A DNA stretch of 64,000 nucleotides from Saccharothrix deserti. Lineage in GTDB: Bacteria > Actinomycetota > Actinomycetes > Mycobacteriales > Pseudonocardiaceae. This document shows, in pieces, positions 15,136 through 22,923 of the stretch. Both the position numbers and the translations under genes were made by a program. The stretch covers positions 109,074 to 173,073 of the forward strand of contig NZ_ML775963.1 in the NCBI RefSeq assembly GCF_009769385.1, written 5' to 3'. The notes under the pieces were generated by a model. It did not search any database and had not been told where the DNA came from. It was given only the letters and a program-made list of their open reading frames with translations. Positions within the stretch are counted from its first letter, which is position 1. Each line of letters starts with the position of its first letter.

Positions 15136-16217
15136 AAGTCCCGGCGCTGAAAGTCCCGGCGCGCGAGTCCAGCCCGCACACGGCCACCAGGATCGGCCTG
15201 TGGCTGGGCATCGCGTTCGGCCTGTGCTTCGTCACCGGGCTGCTCAGCCACTACGTCCAGCACCCGCCGGGGTGGTTCGCCTGGCCGACCCGCCCGGTCG
15301 GCCTCTACCGGATCACGCAGGGCGTGCACGTCACGTCGGGCGTGGCCGCGATCCCGTTGCTGCTGGCGAAGCTGTGGACGGTGTACCCGAAGCTGTTCGC
15401 ACGCCCGCTGGTGAAGTCCGTGCCGCACGCGCTGGAACGCGGTTCGATCCTGGTGCTGCTCGGCGCGTCGTTCTTCGAGCTGGTCACAGGCCTGTTCAAC
15501 GCCACGCAGAACTACCCGTGGCAGTTCTTCTTCCCGCCCGCGCACCACGCGGTGGCGTGGATCGCGGTCGGCGCGCTGCTCGTGCACATCGCGGTCAAGC
15601 TGCCGCTCATGCGCACACCCGCCGAAGAGGTGCGGCTGAGCTCGTCGCATCCGGGCAAGCTCAGCCGACGGGGTTTCCTGCTCACCACGGGCGGTGCGGC
15701 GGCGGTCGCGGTGCTCGCCACGGCGGGCGGCACGGTGCCGTGGCTGCGGACCGTCTCGGTGCTGGGCACGCGTTCGGCCGCACTTCCGGTCAACCGCACC
15801 GCCGCTGCCGCTGGTGTGTCTACTGTGGACTCGGACTGGCGACTGACCGTCGGATCCCGGCAGTTCTCCCGCCCTGAACTCGAAGCGCTGCCGCAGACCA
15901 CGGCCGAACTGCCGATCGCGTGCGTGGAGGGCTGGAGCGCGTCGGCGCGGTGGACCGGGGTGCCGGTGCGCGATCTGCTGGCGTTGGCGGGTGTCGAGCC
16001 GGGGGACGTCCGGGTGGAATCACTGGAACGTGACGGCCTCTACCGGGCGAGCACGTTGCCCGCCGCACACGCCCGCGACCCGTTGACCCTGCTGGCGCTG
16101 GAGGTCGACGGGGAGACCCTGTCCCTGGACCACGGCTACCCGTGCCGGTTGATCGCGCCGAGCCGACCGGGCGTGACGCAGACCAAGTGGGTCACCCGCC
16201 TGGAGGTCGTCCGATGA
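15132..16217 (+). CDS. Membrane-anchored molybdopterin-dependent oxidoreductase (SUOX/YedY fold)
   Basis: A 361-residue two-part protein. Residues 20-160 are four membrane helices with paired histidines (H66, H99, H138/H139, H152), resembling a cytochrome b561-type haem-binding bundle. Residues 179-200 begin with RRGFLLTTGG, a twin-arginine-like hydrophobic segment that would place the rest outside. Residues 230-361 are a sulfite-oxidase-type molybdenum cofactor domain, with the predicted Mo ligand C264 in PIACVEGWSA. Family SUOX domains carry this Cys in the same context. The fusion of anchor, electron-transfer module and oxidoreductase in one chain, coupled (GTGA) to a methyltransferase, is unusual. 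The substrate is unknown. Confidence 0.85.
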   Translation: MKVPALKVPARESSPHTATRIGLWLGIAFGLCFVTGLLSHYVQHPPGWFAWPTRPVGLYRITQGVHVTSGVAAIPLLLAKLWTVYPKLFARPLVKSVPHALERGSILVLLGASFFELVTGLFNATQNYPWQFFFPPAHHAVAWIAVGALLVHIAVKLPLMRTPAEEVRLSSSHPGKLSRRGFLLTTGGAAAVAVLATAGGTVPWLRTVSVLGTRSAALPVNRTAAAAGVSTVDSDWRLTVGSRQFSRPELEALPQTTAELPIACVEGWSASARWTGVPVRDLLALAGVEPGDVRVESLERDGLYRASTLPAAHARDPLTLLALEVDGETLSLDHGYPCRLIAPSRPGVTQTKWVTRLEVVR

Positions 16218-16654
16218 GGTGGGTGATCGGTGCGCTGGGTGTGGTCATGGGCGCGTGGGGCGCGTTCCTCCTGTTGCCGCTGGTCGACGTGAACCTGGGG
16301 TTGTGGTTCGCAGGAGGCCCGGTCGTACATGATGTATTACTCGCCCCTTTCCTCGGAGGACTAGGCCTCCTCATCGCCCGGTGGGTGCCGGAGCCGTGGC
16401 GCGCCCCCGTGCAGGTCGGCGGAATCCTCACCGGAGTGCTCGGCCTACTGGCCGTCCCGCTCCTGTGGCGCCCGTTCGCCGGCCCGCCCAACCCCGGCCT
16501 GAACGACCGGGACTACCTGGTCGGACTGCTGGTGGCGGTCGGCGTGATCTGGCTGGGCGTGTCGGCCGCCGCCCTGACCGGGCAAGCCCGGCGACGGCGG
16601 ACCGGAGCCGGAGGACCGACGGAACAGAACAAGAGGCCGCACGCCGACAGGTGA
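16214..16654 (+). CDS. Small polytopic membrane protein ending the operon
   Basis: A 146-residue protein with four hydrophobic segments at about 2-25, 33-55, 66-85 and 104-125, and a charged tail (QARRRRTGAGGPTEQNKR). The start overlaps the molybdoenzyme stop (ATGA). It has no recognised domain. Its constant coupling to the upstream membrane molybdoenzyme suggests a subunit or assembly factor; that is inference. Its stop codon lies inside the loop of the operon terminator. Confidence 0.8.
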   Translation: MRWVIGALGVVMGAWGAFLLLPLVDVNLGLWFAGGPVVHDVLLAPFLGGLGLLIARWVPEPWRAPVQVGGILTGVLGLLAVPLLWRPFAGPPNPGLNDRDYLVGLLVAVGVIWLGVSAAALTGQARRRRTGAGGPTEQNKRPHADR

Positions 16655-16679
16655 GGGGAGCCTGTCGGCCTGCGGCCTC
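16633..16679. terminator. Strong terminator closing the glycosyltransferase operon
   Basis: GAGGCCGCA-C-GCCGACAGG (16633-16651) pairs with CCTGTCGGC-C-TGCGGCCTC (16661-16679). This is an 18-bp stem with one C/C mismatch and a 9-base loop. The TGA stop of the upstream gene is in the loop. It lies between convergent genes, so it can also serve pepD. Confidence 0.85.
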
Positions 16680-16718
16680 CACAACCGGCTCGGGGCACGT
16701 GAGCCGGGGTCTTCGGGT

Positions 16719-18653
16719 CTAGCGGGGCTCGACGGTCTGGCTGCCGAGCGTCACCTCGACCGTGCGGTCCTCACCGATGGTGAGCTGCACCTTCTCGCCC
16801 GGCGCGCGGGACCGGACGGCGGCGACCAGGGTGTCCGAGCTGTCCACGGGCCGGTCGCCGAACTTGGTGATCACGTCACCGGTCTTGATGCCGGCCGCCT
16901 CGGCGGCGCCGCCGGCGGTCACGTCGCGGACCAACGCGCCACCGTCCGGCGCGTCACCGACCTGGACGCCGAGCACGGTCTGGGTGGCCTTGCCGGTCTC
17001 GGACAGCTCCTTGGCCGTGCGGCGGGCCTGGTCGATCGGGATGGCGAAGCCGATGCCGACCGAGCCGCCCTGCGCGGACTGGCTGGAGTTCGGGCTGTAG
17101 ATCGCCGAGTTGATGCCGACCACCTGGCCGCGCATGTTCACCAGCGGGCCGCCCGAGTTGCCGGGGTTGATCGCGGCGTCGGTCTGGATGGCGTTGAGCA
17201 CGGTGTCCACGGCGCCCTGCTCGCCGCCGGCGCGCACCGGGCGGTTCAGCGAGCTGACGATGCCGGACGTGACCGTGCCGTTGAGGTCGAACGGCGAGCC
17301 GACCGCGACGACCTGCTGGCCGATCTTCAGGTCACCGGAGTTGCCGAGTTCGGCGGTGGGCAGGCCGGAGACGTCCTCCATCTTGATCACGGCCAGGTCG
17401 GACGACGGGTCGCGGCCGACGATCTTGGCGTCGAACGAGCGGCCGTCCTGGAGCTGCACCTTGATGGGGCCGCCGTTCGCGGCGGACTCGACCACGTGGT
17501 TGTTGGTCAGCACCAGTCCGTCGGAGCTGAGCGTGAAGCCGGACCCGGCACCGCCGCTGACCTGCACCTGGACCACGGTCGGCAGCACCTTCTGGGCGAC
17601 CTGCTCGATGGAGCCCTCCGGCGCGTCGGCGGTCTGCTGTGCGGGCGGGGCCTGGTTGAGCGCGTTGGTCACCGGCCCGGAACCCTCGGCCGCCTGGTAG
17701 CCCAGGTAGCCGCCGACTCCGCCCGAGACGCCGCCGACGGCGAGCACGAGCGCGGCCACACCGGCGACGATCTTGCCGCGTCCCCGTTGCCGTTGCCGGG
17801 GAGGTGCGGCGACCGATCCGGGCGGCGCGTAGTAGGGGCCCGAGACCCCCGGCTGCGCCGACCCCGAAGGGGGTGGGGTCGGCGAGCCGGAGTGGTCCGC
17901 AGCGGCGCCGGTCCGCGGCGCGCCGTACGGACCCGTGTGCTCCGGGTGCTGGAAGCCTCCATGCCAGGCTCCCGACCCGGTTCCCGGCAGTCCGGCGCCG
18001 CCCTGCACGGCGCCGAACCCGCCGGTTCCGGTCTGACCGGCGCCGCCCTGCACAGCGCCCGTTCGACCGGTTTCCGGCTGGCCGGCGGCACCCTGCGTGG
18101 CGGCCGGCGAGCCGAAGTCCTCCGGGTGGCCGGCGCTTGTCCGCGCGGCCGGCGACCCGGGTCCGGGCTGGCCGGCGCTCGTCTGAGGAGCGGCCGGCGA
18201 GCCGAAGTTCGACGAGTGACCGGCAGCGGCCGGTGTCGAGGTGATGCTGTCCGGGTGGAGGGCGCTGTCCTGGGACGCGCCCACCGCACCCGAAGCCGGC
18301 CGGCCGGCGCCCTGCGGGGCGCCCTGCGAGCCGAAGTCGGCCGGGCGGCCGGTGCTCCCCTGCGGAGCACCCGCCGACCCGGCGTCCGACCGATCGGCCC
18401 CTGCCGCCGATCCGTCGGTCACGTCCTCCGCCCGCGCCGGGCCTCCCTGCCAGGCACCCCGCGCTCCGGAGGACTCCGGCGCGTCGGTGCCGCCCTGCAC
18501 AGCACCCGCCGCGTCGGTGTCCGGCTGACCAGCACCCTGCTGCTGGAAACCGGCGTCGTCATGACCGGGCCCGGCGCCACGCGCCCACGGGCTCTGCTGC
18601 TGCTGAGGCGGCGGAGACTGCTGCGGCTGCTTCGGCTGCTCGTTCTCGGTCAT
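16719..18653 (-). CDS. pepD: HtrA-type serine protease PepD with long repeat-rich cytoplasmic tail
   Basis: A 644-residue HtrA/DegP-type protease. Residues 1-285 are a low-complexity region of Gly/Ala/Gln/Pro repeats (GAVQGGAGQTG, GAPQGAGRP and similar). One membrane segment lies at about 293-313 (KIVAGVAALVLAVGGVSGGV), and the trypsin-like domain at about 345-540. The triad is visible: His in LTNNHVVES (about 386), Asp in PSSDLAVIK (about 419) and Ser in PGNSGGPLV (about 500). One PDZ domain (about 555-640) ends in QTVEPR. Mycobacterial PepD (Rv0983) is regulated by MprAB and acts outside the membrane in envelope stress; here mprAB lie 11 kb away. The tail is much longer than in mycobacteria. 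ATG at 18653 is preferred over a GTG two codons upstream. Confidence 0.92.
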   Translation of the reverse strand: MTENEQPKQPQQSPPPQQQQSPWARGAGPGHDDAGFQQQGAGQPDTDAAGAVQGGTDAPESSGARGAWQGGPARAEDVTDGSAAGADRSDAGSAGAPQGSTGRPADFGSQGAPQGAGRPASGAVGASQDSALHPDSITSTPAAAGHSSNFGSPAAPQTSAGQPGPGSPAARTSAGHPEDFGSPAATQGAAGQPETGRTGAVQGGAGQTGTGGFGAVQGGAGLPGTGSGAWHGGFQHPEHTGPYGAPRTGAAADHSGSPTPPPSGSAQPGVSGPYYAPPGSVAAPPRQRQRGRGKIVAGVAALVLAVGGVSGGVGGYLGYQAAEGSGPVTNALNQAPPAQQTADAPEGSIEQVAQKVLPTVVQVQVSGGAGSGFTLSSDGLVLTNNHVVESAANGGPIKVQLQDGRSFDAKIVGRDPSSDLAVIKMEDVSGLPTAELGNSGDLKIGQQVVAVGSPFDLNGTVTSGIVSSLNRPVRAGGEQGAVDTVLNAIQTDAAINPGNSGGPLVNMRGQVVGINSAIYSPNSSQSAQGGSVGIGFAIPIDQARRTAKELSETGKATQTVLGVQVGDAPDGGALVRDVTAGGAAEAAGIKTGDVITKFGDRPVDSSDTLVAAVRSRAPGEKVQLTIGEDRTVEVTLGSQTVEPR

Positions 18654-18759
18654 GTCCACAACTGTGCGGTGCCCGCCTGAGAGCAGCCTTAAACGAAACT
18701 GGGCATCAGTTGTGAGTCCACCGGAGGTGAGACGGCGACGTTGCCGACTCGGGGCCGGC

Positions 18760-19851
18760 TCAGCCGGAGATCGACGTGCGCAGCCGCTCCGCGATCTGCT
18801 CGGGCGTCGCGTCGTTCACCCACACGCCCATGCCCGACTCGGAGCCGGCCAGGTACTTGAGCTTGTCGGGGGCACGCAGCACGGAGAACACCTCCAGGTG
18901 CAGCCAGGCCAGGTCACGGCCGGTGCGCACGGGCGCCTGGTGCCACGCCGCGATGTACGGCAGCGGACGCTGGTAGAGGGCGTCCAGCCGGTGCAGCACG
19001 GACAGGTAGAGGACCGCGAAGTCGTCCCGTTCGGCGTCCGTGAGCGCGGGCAGGTCCGGCACCTGGCGGTGCGGGACGAGGTGCACCTCGACCGGCCAAC
19101 GCGCCGCGGCGGGCACGAACGCCGTCCAGTGCTCGCTCTCCGCGATGATCCGGGTACCGACGGCTCGCTCGGCCGCGAGAATGTCACCCATCAGTGGACG
19201 ACCGTGTGACGCTTGGTAGTCCGCCGCGACGGCCAGCATCCGCTCGGTCTTCGGGGTCACGAAGGGGTAGCCGTAGATCTGCCCGTGCGGGTGGGACAGC
19301 GTCACGCCGATCTCTTCGCCCCGGTTCTCGAACGGGAAGACCTGCTCGACGCCCGGCACCGCGTTCAGCGCCGCCGTGCGGTCCGCCCACGCGTCCACGA
19401 CCGTGCGCACCCGTGACGCGGGCAGCGAGCCGAACGACGTGTCGTGGTCGGACGTGAAGCACATGACCTCGCACCGCCCGCGCCCACCGGCCCGCGCCAC
19501 CATCGGCATACCGTCCACAGTGGACGGCAGCTCGGGCACGCCCTGGGCGAACGACGGGAACCGGTTCTCGAACACCACGACGTCGTACGACGACTCGGGG
19601 ACCTCGGTCGGCTTGCCCGGCGTCGACGGGCACAGCGGGCACAGGTCGGCAGGCGGCTTGTAGGTGCGGGTCTGCCGGTGCGCGGCCATCGCCACCCACT
19701 CGCCGGTCAACGGGTCCCGGCGTACCTCGGACAACGGCTGCGTGCGCGGCAGGTCGCGGGTGTCCACCGCGTCCCGCGGCGGCGGGTCGGGGGTGTCGTC
19801 GAAGTAGATGATCTCGCGACCATCGGCAAGTTTCCCCGCCGTACGCCTCAC
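18760..19851 (-). CDS. galT: Galactose-1-phosphate uridylyltransferase
   Basis: A 363-residue Leloir enzyme exchanging UDP between UDP-glucose and galactose-1-phosphate. Zinc-site Cys C71 and C74 (CPLC) are present. VVVFENRFPSF is the substrate region, and the catalytic H-P-H is at 187-189 in LSHPHGQIYGYP. The GTG start overlaps the DeoR regulator stop (GTGA) and has a GGAGAGG motif upstream. It is the last gene of a GH42-deoR-galT operon. No galactokinase or galE is in the window, so the pathway is completed elsewhere. Confidence 0.96.
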   Translation of the reverse strand: MRRTAGKLADGREIIYFDDTPDPPPRDAVDTRDLPRTQPLSEVRRDPLTGEWVAMAAHRQTRTYKPPADLCPLCPSTPGKPTEVPESSYDVVVFENRFPSFAQGVPELPSTVDGMPMVARAGGRGRCEVMCFTSDHDTSFGSLPASRVRTVVDAWADRTAALNAVPGVEQVFPFENRGEEIGVTLSHPHGQIYGYPFVTPKTERMLAVAADYQASHGRPLMGDILAAERAVGTRIIAESEHWTAFVPAAARWPVEVHLVPHRQVPDLPALTDAERDDFAVLYLSVLHRLDALYQRPLPYIAAWHQAPVRTGRDLAWLHLEVFSVLRAPDKLKYLAGSESGMGVWVNDATPEQIAERLRTSISG

Positions 19852-20645
19852 GCCAGTTCCTCTCCGCGTCCCGGCACGTGCGCCAGGACCAGTTCACCCA
19901 CTTGCTCGCCGAGCACCGTCCGCGCGGGCTCGGTCAGTCCCTCGTCGGTCACCAGCACGTCCGCCTCGTCCAGCGCGGCGATGGTGGAGATGCCGACGGT
20001 GCCCCACTTGGTGTGGTCCGCGACCACGACGACCCGACCGGCCGCGTCGACCAGCGCGCGATCGGTCTCGCTCTCGTTCAGGTTCGGGGTGGTGAAGCCG
20101 GAGCGCTCGGCCATGCCGTGCACGCCCAGGAACACCACGTCCAGGTGCAGCGACCGCAGCGCCTGCACGGCGACCGGCCCGACCAGCGCGTCCGACGGCG
20201 TCCGCACCCCGCCGGTGAGCACCACCGTGCGGTCGGTGCGCCCGCTCTGCTGGAGCACGTCGGCGACCCGGATCGAGTTGGTCACCACGGTCAGGTCCGG
20301 GATGTCGTCGAGGAACCGGGCCAGCGTCCACGTGGTCGTGCCCGCGGACAGGCCGATGGCGGTGCCGGGGCGCACCAGGCCGGCGGCGAACGCGGCGATG
20401 GCCTCCTTCTCCGGCAGCTGGCGCACCGACTTGGCCTCGAAACCCGGCTCGTCGGTGCTGCGGCCGACCACGGACGTGGCCCCGCCGTACACCTTCTCCA
20501 CCAGGCCGCGGGCGGCCAGCACGTCCAGGTCGCGGCGCACCGTCATGTCCGAGACGCCCAGCCGGACGACCAGGTCGCTCACCCGCACCGCGCCGGTGCG
20601 GCGGACCTCTTCCAGGATCACCGCTTGTCGTTGACGTGCCAGCAC
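19848..20645 (-). CDS. DeoR-family transcriptional regulator of the galactose operon
   Basis: A 265-residue sugar-responsive repressor. A winged helix-turn-helix is at 1-57 (ARQRQAVILEEVRRTGAVRV, then VSDMTVRRDLDVLAARGLVE). The DeoR-type sugar-phosphate sensor is at about 75-250 (IGLSAGTTTWTLARFL, VLTGGVRTPSDALVG, VVVVADHTKWG). GTG at 20645 has an AGAGG motif 6 bases upstream and lies one base after the beta-galactosidase stop. The inducer is probably a phosphorylated hexose. It likely controls its own operon and the divergent ABC importer through the 261-base gap at 22663-22923. Confidence 0.92.
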   Translation of the reverse strand: MLARQRQAVILEEVRRTGAVRVSDLVVRLGVSDMTVRRDLDVLAARGLVEKVYGGATSVVGRSTDEPGFEAKSVRQLPEKEAIAAFAAGLVRPGTAIGLSAGTTTWTLARFLDDIPDLTVVTNSIRVADVLQQSGRTDRTVVLTGGVRTPSDALVGPVAVQALRSLHLDVVFLGVHGMAERSGFTTPNLNESETDRALVDAAGRVVVVADHTKWGTVGISTIAALDEADVLVTDEGLTEPARTVLGEQVGELVLAHVPGRGEELA

Positions 20646-20646
20646 G

Positions 20647-22662
20647 TCACACCTCTTCTTCCCTGACCACCACAACGCCGCCGGCGGGCACGACCACGCT
20701 GCCGGACGCACGCGCGCCGGACAGCAGCTCGACACCCACCGCGGACAGCTCCACGTCGCCGTCCCCGTGGTTGACGGCGACCAGCCACGATACGGCGGAG
20801 CCGCCCACCTGCCCGCTGCGACGCACCACCTCGACGCCCTCCTGGCCGACATCCGCGTGGTGGACGCCCGCCTGGTCGAGCGTCGTCCGCACCAGCCGGT
20901 CCAGCCCGTCGCCGGTCAAGCCGCAGGCCAGGTACCAGGCGACGCCGTCGCCGTGTTCGTTGCGGGTGACGGCCGGCACACCGGGCAGCGGGCCGTCGGC
21001 GTAGGAGGCCATCACCTTCGCGCTGTCGGCGTGCAGGTGCTCGGTCCAGACGGTGGCCGACGAGCCGTCGTCCAGCGTCACCGCCTCACCGGAACGCAGC
21101 GGGTGGAACTCCTCGGTCCGCACGCCGAGCAGCTCGCGGAACGCGCCGGGGTAGCCGCCGAGGTGCACGTGGCCGCGCGTGTCCGTGATGCCGGACAGGT
21201 ACGTGACCAGCAGGTGGCCGCCGCCGGCGACGTACTCCTCGTACGGCGTGGCGTCGTCCACCGTGTACAGCGCCGGCACCACGACCAGCTCGTACGCCGA
21301 CAGAGCCGACGGATCGGCGACGGGCGGCACGAAGTCGACCGTCACGCCGGCCCGCCACAACGCGCGGTAGAGCGCGAAGACGTGTTCCTGGTAGGCGAAG
21401 TCGGAGGTCGGGTGCGCGGGCTGGCTCAGCGCCCACCACGACTGCCAGTCGTAGACCACCGCCACCGACGCGTCCACGGTCGAGCCGACGATCTCGGCGA
21501 TCCGCTGGTACTCCGCACCGACCAGCTCGACCTCGCGGAACACCTTCGTGTCGGTGCCCGCGTGCGGCACCATCGCCGAGTGGTAGCGCTCCGCGCCCGC
21601 CCGTGACTGCCGCCACTGGAAGAACAGCGTGCCGTCCGCGCCGTGCGCGACGTGCGCGTACGAGTTGCGCCGCAGCTCACCGGGCAGCTTGGCGATGTTG
21701 CGCACCTGCCAGTTCACCGCCGAGGTGGAGTGCTCCATCAGCAGCCACGGCTTGCCGCCGGCCAACCCGCGCATGACGTCGGCGGAGAACGACAGGTCGA
21801 TGTGCCGCTCGGGGTGCTCGGCGCGGGTGTAGTGGTCGTTGGAGAGGAAGTCGACCTCGGCGGCCCACTTCCAGTAGTCCAGCGCGGAGAAGTTCCACGT
21901 GACCATGAAGTTCGTGGTCACCGGCACGCCGGGCGTCACCTCGTGCAGCACGTCCCGCTCGGCCTTGTACAGCTCCAGCAGGGCGTCGGAGGAGAACCGG
22001 TCGAAGTCCAGCAGCTGGCCGGGGTTGTTCTGCGCCGGCGTCACGCGCGGCGGCACGATCTGCTCCCACGCGGTGTAGTGCTGGCTCCAGAACGCCGTGC
22101 CCCACGCCTCGTTCAGGGCGTCCAGGCTCCCGTGGCGGGCCTGCAGCCAGGTCCGGAACGCCGCCGCGCACCGGTCGCAGTAGCAGCGCGGGACGTGGCA
22201 GCCGTACTCGTTGCCGACGTGCCACGCGGACAGCGCCGGGTGGTCGCGGTACCGCTCGGCCAACGCGCGCGCGAGCGCGACGGCCTTGGTCCGGTAGATC
22301 GGCGAGCTCGGGCAGTAGGACTGGCGCGAGCCGTGCGAGAGCCGGACGCCGTCGGCGGTCTCCGGCAGCACCTCGGGGTGGGCGGTGGTCAGCCACGGCG
22401 GCGGCGCGGCGGTCGCGGTGGCCAGGTCGACCCGGACGCCGCCCGCGTGCAGCTGGTCGAGCACGCGGTCGAGCCAGTCGAACTCGTAGCGGCCTTCCTC
22501 GACCTCCAGCAGCGCCCAGGAGAAGATCCCCACGCTGACCAGGTTCACCCCGGCCCGCCGCATCAGCTCCACGTCCTCGGCCCAGACCGGCTCCGGCCAC
22601 TGTTCAGGGTTGTAGTCGGCGCCCCAAGCCAGGCCGGGCACACCCGTGGGCCAAGTCGTCAT
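20647..22662 (-). CDS. GH42 beta-galactosidase
   Basis: A 671-residue cytoplasmic glycoside hydrolase family 42 enzyme releasing galactose from beta-galactosides. The TIM barrel spans 1-400, with the acid/base E152 in AWHVGNEYG and the nucleophile E310 in PWLLMEHST. A zinc-type cysteine cluster follows E152 (C155, C160, C162, C165). The trimerisation (class I amidotransferase-like) domain is at about 400-600, and a small beta domain ends the chain. No signal peptide is present, so substrate must be imported, consistent with the divergent ABC transporter. ATG at 22662 has no clear ribosome binding site; the mRNA may be leaderless. Confidence 0.95.
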   Translation of the reverse strand: MTTWPTGVPGLAWGADYNPEQWPEPVWAEDVELMRRAGVNLVSVGIFSWALLEVEEGRYEFDWLDRVLDQLHAGGVRVDLATATAAPPPWLTTAHPEVLPETADGVRLSHGSRQSYCPSSPIYRTKAVALARALAERYRDHPALSAWHVGNEYGCHVPRCYCDRCAAAFRTWLQARHGSLDALNEAWGTAFWSQHYTAWEQIVPPRVTPAQNNPGQLLDFDRFSSDALLELYKAERDVLHEVTPGVPVTTNFMVTWNFSALDYWKWAAEVDFLSNDHYTRAEHPERHIDLSFSADVMRGLAGGKPWLLMEHSTSAVNWQVRNIAKLPGELRRNSYAHVAHGADGTLFFQWRQSRAGAERYHSAMVPHAGTDTKVFREVELVGAEYQRIAEIVGSTVDASVAVVYDWQSWWALSQPAHPTSDFAYQEHVFALYRALWRAGVTVDFVPPVADPSALSAYELVVVPALYTVDDATPYEEYVAGGGHLLVTYLSGITDTRGHVHLGGYPGAFRELLGVRTEEFHPLRSGEAVTLDDGSSATVWTEHLHADSAKVMASYADGPLPGVPAVTRNEHGDGVAWYLACGLTGDGLDRLVRTTLDQAGVHHADVGQEGVEVVRRSGQVGGSAVSWLVAVNHGDGDVELSAVGVELLSGARASGSVVVPAGGVVVVREEEV

Positions 22663-22923
22663 GCGCGCAAGAGTGGCCGAAGGCCGACCCGAACGTCAAC
22701 ACACTTCAACAAAGTCGCCCGTTTAGCTGTGTCCACCGACACAAGATCGAAACATGTCACACCACCCCTGTTCACGTCGATTCAGCAGCGATCACCTGGG
22801 TTAACGGCTCGATAACGGCGCTTGACAGTGGGTGTGTTGCAGACCACATTGTGCGCAATCTTGTTTGACTCCGTGTTCGGTGTTCGGTTGATTCCCGGTC
22901 AAGTGTCACCCGTAGGAGCGACG
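22663..22923. promoter_or_regulatory. Divergent promoter region of the galactoside operons
   Basis: The 261-base gap between the GH42 gene and the divergent importer contains several candidate operator elements. TGTGTC-CACC-GACACA (22728-22743) is a perfect 6-bp inverted repeat. TCAACA is repeated at 22696-22701 and 22706-22711, one helical turn apart. TGTTTGAC occurs at about 22862. A GGAG motif precedes the importer start. DeoR proteins often bind short direct or inverted repeats in such gaps. Confidence 0.5.
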
